Source: Entrophospora sp. SA101
Taxonomy: Eukaryota > Glomeromycota > Glomeromycetes > Entrophosporales > Entrophosporaceae
Direction: 5' to 3'
Assembly: GCA_958430865.1 (NCBI GenBank)
Contig: CAUDNR010001347.1
Location: forward strand, 1-64,000
Length of the DNA: 64,000 nucleotides
Part shown: in pieces, positions 36,013 through 46,228 of the stretch
How the letters are laid out: each line of letters begins with the position of its first letter
Position numbering within the stretch: position 1 is the stretch's first letter
Made by a program: the position numbers and the translations under genes
The notes under the pieces: generated by a model
Database searches by the model: none
The model's input: the letters and a program-made list of their open reading frames with translations, nothing else
What the model was told of the DNA's origin: nothing

Positions 36013-36633
36013 TAATAGATAATGATAATAGCAATAATGATTATTATTATTACTGTTATTATTACAATATTTGTATTTTTTGGGGGGAGGGTCAGAATTT
36101 TTAAAGGAATAATTTCTTCTCTTTCACATATACACATTGTCTCTTTTTTCTTTTTTTTTTTGATCGTTAAATTTAGAAAATTTAATTTATATTAACTAAT
36201 TAATTGATTATTATTTTTAATTTATATAATATATATTATTTCATAATGAGAGAAATATCATACACTACAACTGCTAAAGATTTAATTATAAAAAAAAAAA
36301 TCAATCAATGTAATATGAATCATGCAATAATTATTATAATTATTATAAAAATAATTATAAATAATAAAAACAATTTTCAATTATATAGAGCTTTTTTTTT
36401 AATTAATTTAATAAAATTACAATAAAATTAATTTACATATTCTTTTCACATTTATTATTATTTAATGAAATAAATAAAATTAAAAATTAAGTTAAATAAA
36501 TAACCTAATTGATAAATAAATAAAATATAGTAAAAATTATTTATACATATATTTATGATAATAATGATAATAATACAAAAAAATACAATAAACACCGTCA
36601 CATCATCTTCCTTTTTTTTTATTTCTTTAATTT
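36013..36633. other. AT-rich 3' spacer between convergent genes
   Basis: It contains ATAATGATA-type repeats and poly-T tracts. The genes on either side converge here, so both 3' ends are expected. No gene is supported. Confidence 0.5.
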
Positions 36634-39378
36634 TTAATTTTGATTTTCACGAGCTAGTTTTCTAGCTACATAAGGATCAATTCCATCATCATACGATTCA
36701 TTACGAGTCACTTTAATATCAGGACCAGTAAATTCAAACTTAGGATTAGGTTCGTAGGGTGGAGGTGGTTCTTCTTCGTATGCTTGAGACTCATCAATTG
36801 AAACTCTTTGTAGTTGTAGAGACAATGGGGTTAATGAAGGGGAAGTTGTTATAGACGGGGTTAATGAAGAAGGAATTGTTATAGATGGGGTTAATGAAGA
36901 AGGAATTGTTGTAGATGGGTTTAATGAAGGTGGAGTTGTTATAGGTGGAGTTAATGAAGGAGAGGTGGTTGGAGATGATGGAGTTGGTTGATTTGGTTGT
37001 AGATTATGTGGTCTATTTGGTTTTGGTTGAGGTTGACTATTTGGTCTTGGTTGTGAACTATGATTTGGTTGAGGCGACTTGCTTAATCTGATTTGAGTAT
37101 TTTGAGGATTTGGGTTTCTTTGAGGAGATCTGCTTGAACTTATTTGTGGATTTTGTGGATTTGGGATTGGTTGGGCTACTATAGCCGGACTAGTTGGTTC
37201 AAGTTGTTGTTGTTTATTTGGATGATTTTGTTTCAATGATGATGATGATTGTGAATCAGATGTTGATGATTGTGAATTTGATGATGATGATTGTGAATCC
37301 GATGTTGATAATTGTGAATTTGATGATGATGATTGTGAATTTGATGATGATGATTGTGAATTTGATGCTGATGATTGTGAATTCGATGATTGTGAATTTG
37401 ATGATGATGATTGTGAATTTGATGATGATGATTGTGAATTTGATGATGATGATTGTGAATTTGATGTTGATGATTGTGAATTTGATGTTGATGATCGTGA
37501 ATTTGCTATTGATGATTGTGGATTTGATGTTGCTATTGATGATTGTGGATTTGATGTTGCTATTGATGATTGTGGATTTGATGTTGCTATTGATGATTGT
37601 GGATTTGATGTTGCTATTGATGATTGTGAATTTGATGATTGTGAATTCGATGATCGTGAATTCGATGATCGTGAATTTGATGTTAATGATTGTGAACTCG
37701 ATAATTGCAAATTTGAGTATGGTTTACTATTACTTACAAAATATTCAGAGTTACGTGTCTGTGATAAATGATATCGGTTGCGAGAAGTTGGTAATGTCTG
37801 TGATCTTGATAATGATGAAAACGATGGCATATGATATTGCGATGATGATGATGATGATGATGATGAAAAAGATGGCAAAGTATTAAAATCGTTGTTATCA
37901 GTTGGATATTTATTTTTATTACTATTTTTATAAAAATTATTATCAATGTTAGCGTCGTTATCATCATCATCACTATCATCACCATTATCATCACCATCAT
38001 TATCATTATCATAACCATGATAATTATTAACATCATCGTCATCATTAATATTATCAACATTAGCATCATCGTCATCATTAATATTATCATCATTAACAAC
38101 ATCATCATTAATATCATTATCATTATCATCATCATAATCATCATAATCATCATCATCATTATTATTATCATTATCATTATCATCACCATGATAATTATCA
38201 TAATTATGGCCATCATTTAAAGAAGCAGCAGGAGTGATAGTAGAAGAAGGTTTTTCAGCACCCATAATAAAAAAATCTGGTTTCTCATCTTTTAGTCGTA
38301 TGAATTTTGATTGCCTTTTTCCTAACTGATTATCATCATCACCATCATCATTATTATTTACTTTCGGCTGTTTTGGTTTCTTTTTCTTTACTTGTTTTGG
38401 CTGTGGGTTTTTCTGTTGTTCATTGAGTTGCCGTTTCAATTGTTCTATTTCTTGTTGCATTTTTAACATATTTTCGTGTGGTAACTGAAAAAACTGGTAA
38501 GGAGATGGATTTGGTGATGTTGGTGATGTTGGTGATATTGGTGGTATTGGTGATGTTGGTGATGTTGGTGGACTCAATCCTCCTGTGTAAAAAAAATTAG
38601 AGTAATAAAATTAAAACTCGTGAATAATAATATAATAATATCATTAAAAAAACTAACCTTCGGCCCTTTCTTTGCAACTCTTAGTACAATAAAGAGAAAA
38701 TCTACGATTTGCTGGATCGTACCAACGTTCTTTTCGATTACATTGATGACACATTGATTGTATATGGGGATATGGTTGCAGTTGTTGTTTCTGTATGTAT
38801 TGCCGCTCTAGCTCTTGCTGCATCTGTTGTTGCCGCTGTTTCTGTAGAAATTGTAGCCGTTGCTGTTCCTGTAGGTATTGCTGTTGCTGTTGCTGTCGCA
38901 GTAGATATTGTTGCTGTTGCTGTTGCAGTATATATTGTTGCTGTTGCTGTTGCTGTTGCTGTTGCAGTATATATTGTTGCTGTTGCTGTTGCAGTTGCTG
39001 TTGCTGTCGCCGTCGCTCTAGCTCTTGCTGTTGCAGTTGTAATAATTTTGAATTTTCTTGTTGTTTACACTTATTACTACAATATTTCTGCAGTACATTG
39101 TTTAGTTTAATAGCTGGATTTATTTTGCACTGATTACATAGTGGAAACCGACCTATTTCAATTTAATGATTGTGACATTAGTAACAAAAGTATTGCTAAA
39201 CTTTTTTGATGGATAAGCTCTTCCTTCAAAATAAAAAGATCTTTAATGAATTTAATGTAAATAGTTTACCACTGTGTGCAGCTAGAGTTCTACAGGAGGT
39301 ACCACAAAAATTACTAGCATTACGTGTCTTGGGATCAATATAAACTTCCTTCTTGCCACAAAATGCACAAAGAATCAT
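36634..39378 (-). CDS. Gln/Asp/Ser-rich protein with three Cys-x2-Cys / Cys-x3-Cys modules
   Basis: Exons 39270-39378, 38658-39152 and 36634-38582 join in frame to 850 residues. The N-terminal 200 residues hold three similar modules: CAFCGKKEVYIDP ending FCGTSC; CNQCKINPAIKL ending YCSNKC; and CHQCNRKERWYDP ending YCTKSC. Each has Cys-x2-Cys, about 17-18 residues, then Cys-x3-Cys, so each could hold one zinc ion. A poly-Gln helix with LERRRQQ lies between modules two and three. After that come a Pro/Ser/Thr stretch, a KKKKPKQPK basic patch, an Asp/Asn run, Ser-Asn-Ser-Gln-Ser-Ser repeats, Pro/Asn/Gln-rich sequence and a PPPPYEP motif near the C-terminus that could bind WW domains. I know no named function. 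It is probably a scaffold or regulator. Confidence 0.75.
37225..37700. repeat. in-frame Ser/Gln/Asn coding minisatellite
   Basis: GATGATGATTGTGAATTT-like units of 12-24 bp are repeated about twenty times, encoding SNSQSSSSNSQSS on the minus strand. A run with an extra TGTTGCTATT module (about 37505-37620) encodes SSIATSNPQ repeats. Long open frames on the plus strand here are shadows of the repeat. Confidence 0.85.
38875..39025. repeat. GTTGCT microsatellite encoding poly-Gln
   Basis: GTTGCTGTTGCT with GCAGTATATATT interruptions encodes Gln runs broken by YILQ on the minus strand. The plus-strand Ala/Val and Cys frames are shadows. Confidence 0.85.
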
Positions 39379-39789
39379 TTTTTTTATGAAGAATTAAAAA
39401 AATCGAGAAAATTGGAAAAATTTTTTTTTTTATGAAAAAACCGGAAAATAGATTTTTATGTAGGATGATGGCTGAATTTATTTATTTGTTTATTTCATTT
39501 TACAAAAAAATGATTTAGGAATCCATCTTTCCTTTTTATTTTTTTCCTGTGAAATAAATGTGATTGAAAATTATCCAATACAATTTTATTTATTATTATT
39601 CATTTTCATTTTTGAAAAAAAAAAAACATCAATTAGGTTTATGTGAATACAAAGTGAAACAATTACAATTAAAATTAAAAACATTGCCTTTATGGTACTT
39701 ATTATTATTTTGTGCTTCTAAAATTAAACAAAGATGATGCATTATCATTACCATCATCGTTAAATTTTTGCTTCAAAGTTATAAGATTT

Positions 39790-40514
39790 TTAAGAAGCTC
39801 GATCGTTAAAATTATTAAAATCAATATGACCTAAAGAAACAAAAATATTGATATTTATTGTATGTCTGCCGATGAAAATTGGCATTCTGAAATTTCAATT
39901 ATTGCATTCATTTTTAAACTCAGAGTATGGAAGTTATGGCATACATGTGAAAATAATTTTTTTAATAGTAATAATAACAGTAAATTTTTAGTTTAGTAAT
40001 TAATAGATAAAGCAAATATTAATTATTTATAGTAAAGTTACAGTTTTTATATGATATTTTCTTAATTACAGTTTGTTCTCTGTTATCATAACTTGGGTGT
40101 TTATCAATCTTATAATTTTAATAATAACGTGACAAAATATGGAACAGTGTGAGCATTTTGCCACCTTATGTGTTTGTGGTATAATGCATTGATAATAATA
40201 ATAATAATAATAATAATAAAATACTTACTCCCATCCTTTTGCTAAAATTTGGATTGGAATTATCAAAAAGTTTATCATTATTAATATACAAGCTGGCAAA
40301 GTTCTTTTTCAAGTTGATCTTTGTTTTGAATTTCTTCTATTGGAGTTGTAAATTCATGATTTGATCTGTATTTATGTAAAACGTTCACCCAGAAAGTAGT
40401 ATTAGTATTAGTATTTTTTTTTTGTGGTTTCCGGAATGCCCCGAAGATTAAGTTTCTTTTATTTGTTCTAACGATGGGTACAAAGGATTCTGTCATTTTA
40501 ATATTTAAGATCAT
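39790..40514 (-). CDS. small candidate gene resembling the N-terminal domain of KCTD1/ZMYM-type crypton-derived proteins
   Basis: A first exon (40514 to about 40293) encodes MTESFVPIVRTNKRNLIFGAF (from residue 7) and NTTFWVNVLHKYRSNHEF then EEIQNKDQLEKELCQL. A short second exon (near 40237-40225) and a third (39830-39790) with good borders add QKDGSHIDFNNFNDRAS and a TAA, for about 90 residues. The pattern of a Trp helix, PxEEI, LEKEL, then KxDG resembles the SAM-like N-terminal half of crypton tyrosine-recombinase-derived proteins abundant in AM fungi. The recombinase domain itself is absent. Both the gene model and the family are tentative. Confidence 0.35.
40191..40219. repeat. (TAA)n microsatellite
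   Basis: About nine AAT/TAA units lie within an intron of the candidate gene on the minus strand. Confidence 0.9.
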
Positions 40515-41580
40515 AAAGAAGTCAATTTATTAAAAAAAAAAACAATAAACGTAACTTCATTGGCATACATACAATAAACTAGTTATTGAATGACAATGCA
40601 TGCAATAACTACCATTTATAATGGAGTAGTGAAGATATAGTAAAATATCTAGTGATGCAAAATTTTTTACTATTTGATTTTATTGATTCTTTTTTCACAG
40701 ATAAAATTACCAATTTAGTTTATATTTTATTATAAAGCATTTAATACCGCACCAGTTTGAATGCTAATAATTATTTTGAAAAAAACATCACATAATAATC
40801 AGTCAATTTCTTGTTAAAATAAATAGAAAACCAACAAACATAATATAACTTAATTAAAATTCACGATCAATACAAACCATCCGTCGCTTAGCATAAGAAA
40901 TATCCGATTGATTATATAAACTACAGTATCAACAATATGAAATCCTTTCAAGGCTTAAAGGTTGATACTTTTGGCCTGACAGAGTGCAAATTGATTATTA
41001 TCCAAGGACTCTTTAATAGAAAAATTCATTATACACAGTGAGTTCCGATTTAGCGGATAATTGGGAAATTATTATTATTATATCGAGATTTAATTGGTAA
41101 ATCCGTTAAATCGATTTTATTAGGATGAAATTCACCAAAGTCATCATTTTTTTATACATGTCCAATTTCGTCTAGAAAATTAAATAGAATAAGAACAAAT
41201 GTTATGTACAAATGTGGAAGTGGTTCGCTTCGGTTCCTTAGGTACATACAATACTCAAGTAGGATTTTTAATTATGACAATGACATCACATGATTCATCC
41301 TTTACTTCGATTGCTTCAAAATCATAACCACATTTTAGTGATTAGTCTATGCATAGGAAAAGATATTTCAGGCTAAACATTATTTGTGATTTGTGATTTT
41401 ATATTTTTACCTTTTTGACAATATCATCATCTACAATCGAATTTAGAAAATCAAGCAGGCAACTATCATTTTCCCTAAATTCTCTTTGATCTCTTACCAA
41501 TCTATTGTGAGAATTTTCTGTTGCGGTTTGAAGAACTTTTGTGGTGTTATGCATAACAACAGAAAATGTAGAGGTCATCT
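40515..41580. other. intergenic DNA with a Tigger-like relic
   Basis: At 41036-41120 the text CAGTGAGTTCCGATTTAGCGG and, further on, AAATCCGTTAAATCG resembles pogo/Tigger terminal sequences. No paired end was found and no gene is supported. Confidence 0.3.
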
Positions 41581-41950
41581 GCCCTACAAAAAGTTTAGGT
41601 GCTTAAAATGTATTTAAAACATGCTTAAAATCTACTTGAAGGTGCTTAAAATGTGCTTAAAACATACCTTTTTTAATAATGAACAAAATTAAGTATGTTT
41701 TAAGTAACCTTTTAAGTGTATTTTAAGTGTATTTCAAGTATGCTAGTTTACCATCAAAAGTATGTTTTAAGTATATTTTAAGTATATAGTATATTTTAAG
41801 TGTGTTTCGAGTATAATTTCATATACTTAAAACATACTTAAAACTCACTTAAAATGTTCTTGTTCTCTTCCATCGGTATATTTTAAGTATATTTTAAGTA
41901 TATGATGTATATTTTAAGTGCATTTTAAGTATCTAAACTTTGTGTAGGGC
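41581..41950. mobile_element. 370-bp foldback MITE
   Basis: The left end GCCCTACAAAAAGTTTAGG is matched in reverse complement by the right end (CTAAACTTTGTGTAGGGC), and the complementarity continues with TGCTTAAAATG for about 30 bp. The interior is dense in TTTTAAGTATAT and CTTAAAACATAC motifs, so nearly the whole element can fold. No coding capacity and no clear target duplication were seen. Confidence 0.7.
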
Positions 41951-42850
41951 TGTAATAGAAAAATCACAGTCAGTATAGGCAAGCAAATAAAAAAAAGAAA
42001 CTACAGCGAACAACATTCAGATTCCCATTCTAGTTGTGCGAGTTTAGAAACTACTAGGAGTCTCTCATACCATCCACAATAGATATGCCGGCCATAAACG
42101 AGCAACATTCTGATTCCTACCATAGTTGCATGGGTTTAGTAAGATCTCCACGTTTCCAAATCTTCAACAAAAAATTTCAGCACATATGACACTCAAAGAA
42201 TTTACCTTAAATTTTGCCACAAGTTGACTGTAGATTTCTTCTCTTTTTTAAACCATGACGTTGGAAATCTAGTACTGGTATTATACATATACCATGCGCA
42301 ATTACATGGGATTTGTGTATGTAACCAACTCCCATGCAAATTCATGCAAATCCCATCTCATTATTTTTGATGCATTCTTCATATCACTCGACGAATGATC
42401 TCATCCTCATGATTGCAGATACAAGAAAGAGAAACAGTATTTCGTGTTTGAGTTTCATTGTCCATGATATATATATATACATGCAATAAAATTTCGAATG
42501 TGATGAACTTCAATGCTGACACGCTAATTTTTCTTTGATATCTGTCAATCTCTTGCTTCAAAATGATTCGACGATGGAATTAATTTTTACTGGCTTCGAC
42601 TTCATTCAATGGATTACTCTTTCGAGTTTTGAGACGAGTCCATGCCTCATATTTTAATGATAGGGGTAATTGATTGAGCAAGTCTAGAGATGTGCCGCGC
42701 ATAGTGTGCTACGCATAAGGTTTTAGATATATTTTTTATATTTACTTATTAACCGAAGCAGGATTATATGATAGTATAGAATGGATTTTTGATAGTCAAT
42801 TTCCATCAGAAAAATTTAAGGATAAACATTTCTAAAAAAAAAATTAAATA
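41951..42850. other. intergenic DNA with a two-copy degenerate direct repeat
   Basis: The text GAACAACATTCAGATTCCCATTC then AGTTGTGCGAGTTTAG (about 42008-42055) recurs diverged about 100 bp later (GAGCAACATTCTGATTCC at about 42107-42155). No gene is supported. Confidence 0.4.
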
Positions 42851-43597
42851 CAGTCTAACCTTGTCATAACGAATGTGTAGGACTGACCACCTAAATTCGT
42901 TGTAACAAAAGTTCGTTGAGATGATCAGGATCGACAAAAATTGTTAACATATTGGTATGACAAAAAAATTTTTTCTTTATTACAAAAAAAAAAAATTTTT
43001 TTGGTTGAGATTATTTCTTTTTAATAAGCAAATTTCGCTTTTTTGTTCAGCTGTAATAAAGTTTCACTTTTTAGATGACAATGACTGTGACTTTGTTTTT
43101 TTTTTTGATACATAACCACCCAAACAACAAGACTTGTATTTGCACCTTTTAGAATTTCATAAAAATATTTAAATCACAATTTTTAAACTGCAGGAATAAT
43201 GTTTTATTATAATTTCTAAATCATGGAAAATAATCATATATTTTTATTACAATTTTTAAATCATATATATTTTATTACAATTATAAAACATGAAAGTAAT
43301 CATGCAATCTTTCGAGTTATTGACAATGTTTTTTATCACAACGATAGATTGTATGATTCTTTTAATCATACGATTTTTAACGCATTTTTATTGGTCATTT
43401 ATCACGTGAATTCGTTGTAACGCGATTAGTAGCTATATCAAAAAATTTTACCAAAAATTCGTTGTTCGTTGTAACAAGATTCTATTAATAAATTCGATGT
43501 AACAAAAGTTTTTTATTATTGAAAAAAAAAATTCTTTTCAAAATTCGTTGTAACAAAAATTCGTTATGACAAAATTCGTTATGACAAGGTTCAACTG
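42851..43597. mobile_element. non-autonomous pogo/Tigger-type element
   Basis: The ends are inverted repeats of about 23 bp: left CAGTCTAACCTTGTCATAAC, right the complement of CAGTTGAACCTTGTCATAAC, differing at two positions. A TA dinucleotide flanks both sides (42849-42850 and 43598-43599). CAGT ends, ACCTTGTCATAACGAA text and a TA duplication are typical of the pogo branch of Tc1/mariner. The 747-bp interior has more AATTCGTTGTAAC subrepeats but no transposase, so it depends on an autonomous relative. Confidence 0.82.
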
Positions 43598-43929
43598 TAG
43601 TTAGTAATTCCCATGGCGTGATTTTTTTCCTTATTTGAATTTAAATTTAATTCTATATTAGTATTAATACGAATTATAGTGTCGCGGTCACCTTTCCTCT
43701 TTCAAATCATAGTGACGGTAATAGTGTTGGCGGGTGACATTCAATAGTTTTCCCGGCCCTGTAATAATTTCCCAACTTGAACAAATTATAAATAAATAAT
43801 GCATGCACAAAGTAAAAATATCGATCATTTACTAGTAATAATAATATTAGTAATAAAAATAAAACATTTACCAAAAACATTTACCAGTAATAAAATAAAA
43901 ATTATTTATTAGTAATAAAAATAATCATC
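43598..43929. other. spacer upstream of CBS
   Basis: A patch at 43680-43765 is less AT-rich (GTCGCGGTCACC, later GGCGGGTGAC, an imperfect inverted pair). It may be promoter sequence of the CBS gene, but nothing identifies a factor. Confidence 0.3.
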
Positions 43930-45737
43930 ATGAGTAAATGCACCTGGACTCCTAAAACTACTTTACCTTGTCCACACAATTATGAAGAACAGTCAGTAAA
44001 GTTTTGTTTTACTATCTATATATATCATTATAATGGCTTTTTTATATGATAACAACCTGATATAACATATATAGTGTACCAGAACCTTTAATTCTTGATA
44101 CAATTCTTGATCATATTGGGAATACTCCACTTGTTAGAATTAATAATATTACAAAAGCGGAGGGAATCGAATGTGAAATATGTAAATATATCATATTTAT
44201 TTTATTTTTATTTATATTTATATTTAAAAATCTTCTCTGTAAATAAACAATAGTGGCAAAATGTGAATTCTTCAATGCCGGGGGATCAGTTAAAGATAGA
44301 ATTGGCAAACGCATGATTGAAGAGGCCGAGAAGGAAGGAATATTAAAGCCTGGTTATACAATTATTGAACCAACTTCTGGTAACACTGGAATTGGACTCG
44401 CTTTGACTGCTGCTATAAAAGGCTACCGTACTGTCATCACTTTGCCAGAAAAAATGAGTCAAGAAAAGGTAGTGGATATTAAGAGAAAAAAAGAATTTTA
44501 TTTGTTAAGTTTTAATATACTATTATAAATTTTAAAATTTAGGTTGATGTACTTAAAGCTCTTGGAGCAGAAATTGTTCGTACTCCAACTGAAGCAGCTT
44601 GGGATTCGCCTGAATCACATATAGGAGTGGCAAATAGGCTCAACAAAGAAATTCCAAATTCTGTTATATTGGATCAATATAAAAATCCATATAATCCAAT
44701 GGCTCATTATGATCACACAGCCGAAGAAATTTTAAAATCTTGTGATGGGAAAATTGATGTCTTTGTTGCTGGTGCGGGCACTGGTGGAACTTTAACAGGA
44801 ATTGCTAGAAAATTAAAAGAAAAAAGTGCTGGTACTAAAATAATTGGTGTGGATCCTCAAGGATCTTTACTTGCTGAAACTGATGATTCAACTGAAGTCG
44901 AATCATATTTGGTAAAATAATAAATTTTTTAAAGATATGTATATCTTTAATAATAGGAAAAATAATTTTACATTTAATTATATATATATATAGGTTGAAG
45001 GTATAGGATATGATTTTGTTCCTGAAGCACTTGATAGAAGTTTAATTGACGAATGGGTCAAATCAAATGATAAAGATTCGTTTATAATGTCACGTAGATT
45101 GATTCGAGAGGAAGGCCTTCTTTGTGGCGGTTCATCTGGATCAGCAATGTGTGCAGCTATCAAAGTAGCCAAGTCAATGAAAAAGGGACAGCGATGTGTA
45201 GTGCTTTTAGCAGATAGTGTGCGTAACTATATGTCAAAATTTTTGAATGACGATTGGATGAAATCACATGGATTTGTCGATGAAGTAACCAAAAAAGAAG
45301 AGGAGATCAAGGTTCAAAAATGGGGAGGTGCAACTATTAAAGATCTCAAGTTGAAACTGGCTATAACTATAGATTCAAAATCGTCATGTAAAGAAGCTAT
45401 TGAGATACTACAAAAAAATGGATTTGATCAACTACCTGTTACCGCGTCCCAAAATAATATACTAGTTGGACTTATTACTCTTGGTAATTTATTATCAAGA
45501 CTATCCAAGGGAATGGCAACATCTGAATCACCAGTTGAAAAAATTATGTTTAAATTTATTAGGAATAAAAATTTCGAAGAAATTACATCCGATACACCGT
45601 TAGAAAAGTTAACTAAATTTTTTGAAACAAATAGTTCTGCTGTAGTGACTGAGCGAGGAGAAGATGGTGTGTTAATTCCTAAACATGTTGTAACTAAAGT
45701 TGATTTATTGTCATTTTTGGTTAATTCTAATTCTTAA
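43930..45737 (+). CDS. CYS4: cystathionine beta-synthase
   Basis: Exons 43930-43991, 44075-44181, 44254-44468, 44543-44911 and 44994-45737 give 498 residues (yeast Cys4 507). This PLP enzyme condenses homocysteine and serine to cystathionine in transsulfuration. Landmarks: [21 protein letters not shown], whose Lys carries [15 protein letters not shown], which binds the substrate carboxylate; [14 protein letters not shown], which binds PLP phosphate; and [16 protein letters not shown]-terminal CBS-domain (Bateman) pair follows from about residue 365, with [14 protein letters not shown] and [11 protein letters not shown], as in fungal and animal enzymes. The heme-binding N-terminal extension of the animal enzyme is absent. 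Exon 1 joins at a GTCAGT donor, the only choice that keeps frame. Confidence 0.96.
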
Positions 45738-46228
45738 TTCTTGATTATTTATTGTCGTTATTATTTAATAATTTGGTATTATTGAGCCTAATGACCATAA
45801 AAATCTTATAAACTTTAAATTTGAATGTAATTTAAATTAATTTATTTAATATGTTTGGTTAATTCTAATTCTAATAACAACCAACTTAATGAAAAATTAA
45901 ATATACAATTGAATTTTTAATAATCAATTGTAGCAATAAAAAACAAATAATATATATATTTTATTTTTAATTTTTGAATCTAAAATTCTATAAATAAATA
46001 TTAAATGTGTATATACATAGATATAAATTATATATTAAAATTAAATGATTTTAAAATAATTATATGTACAAAAAATAGCCCATTTATTTAATTAAATTGA
46101 TGGACCTTTGGATAATTTTTTACAATATTGTTGCTGCTAAATAAAGTTTCCATCTAATAATGATAATGGTTAAGGTGTTCCCGCTGGCGATGGTTTTTTT
46201 TTTGGAGAAATCAAGCTTGAATGTGTTT
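45738..46228. other. AT-rich spacer between convergent 3' ends
   Basis: No gene is seen. Both flanking genes end here. Confidence 0.5.

Noticed and set aside
37194..39133. Long plus-strand Met/Ile/Val, Ala/Val and Cys-rich frames
   Set aside because: They are translations of the coding microsatellites of the minus-strand gene in the wrong strand.
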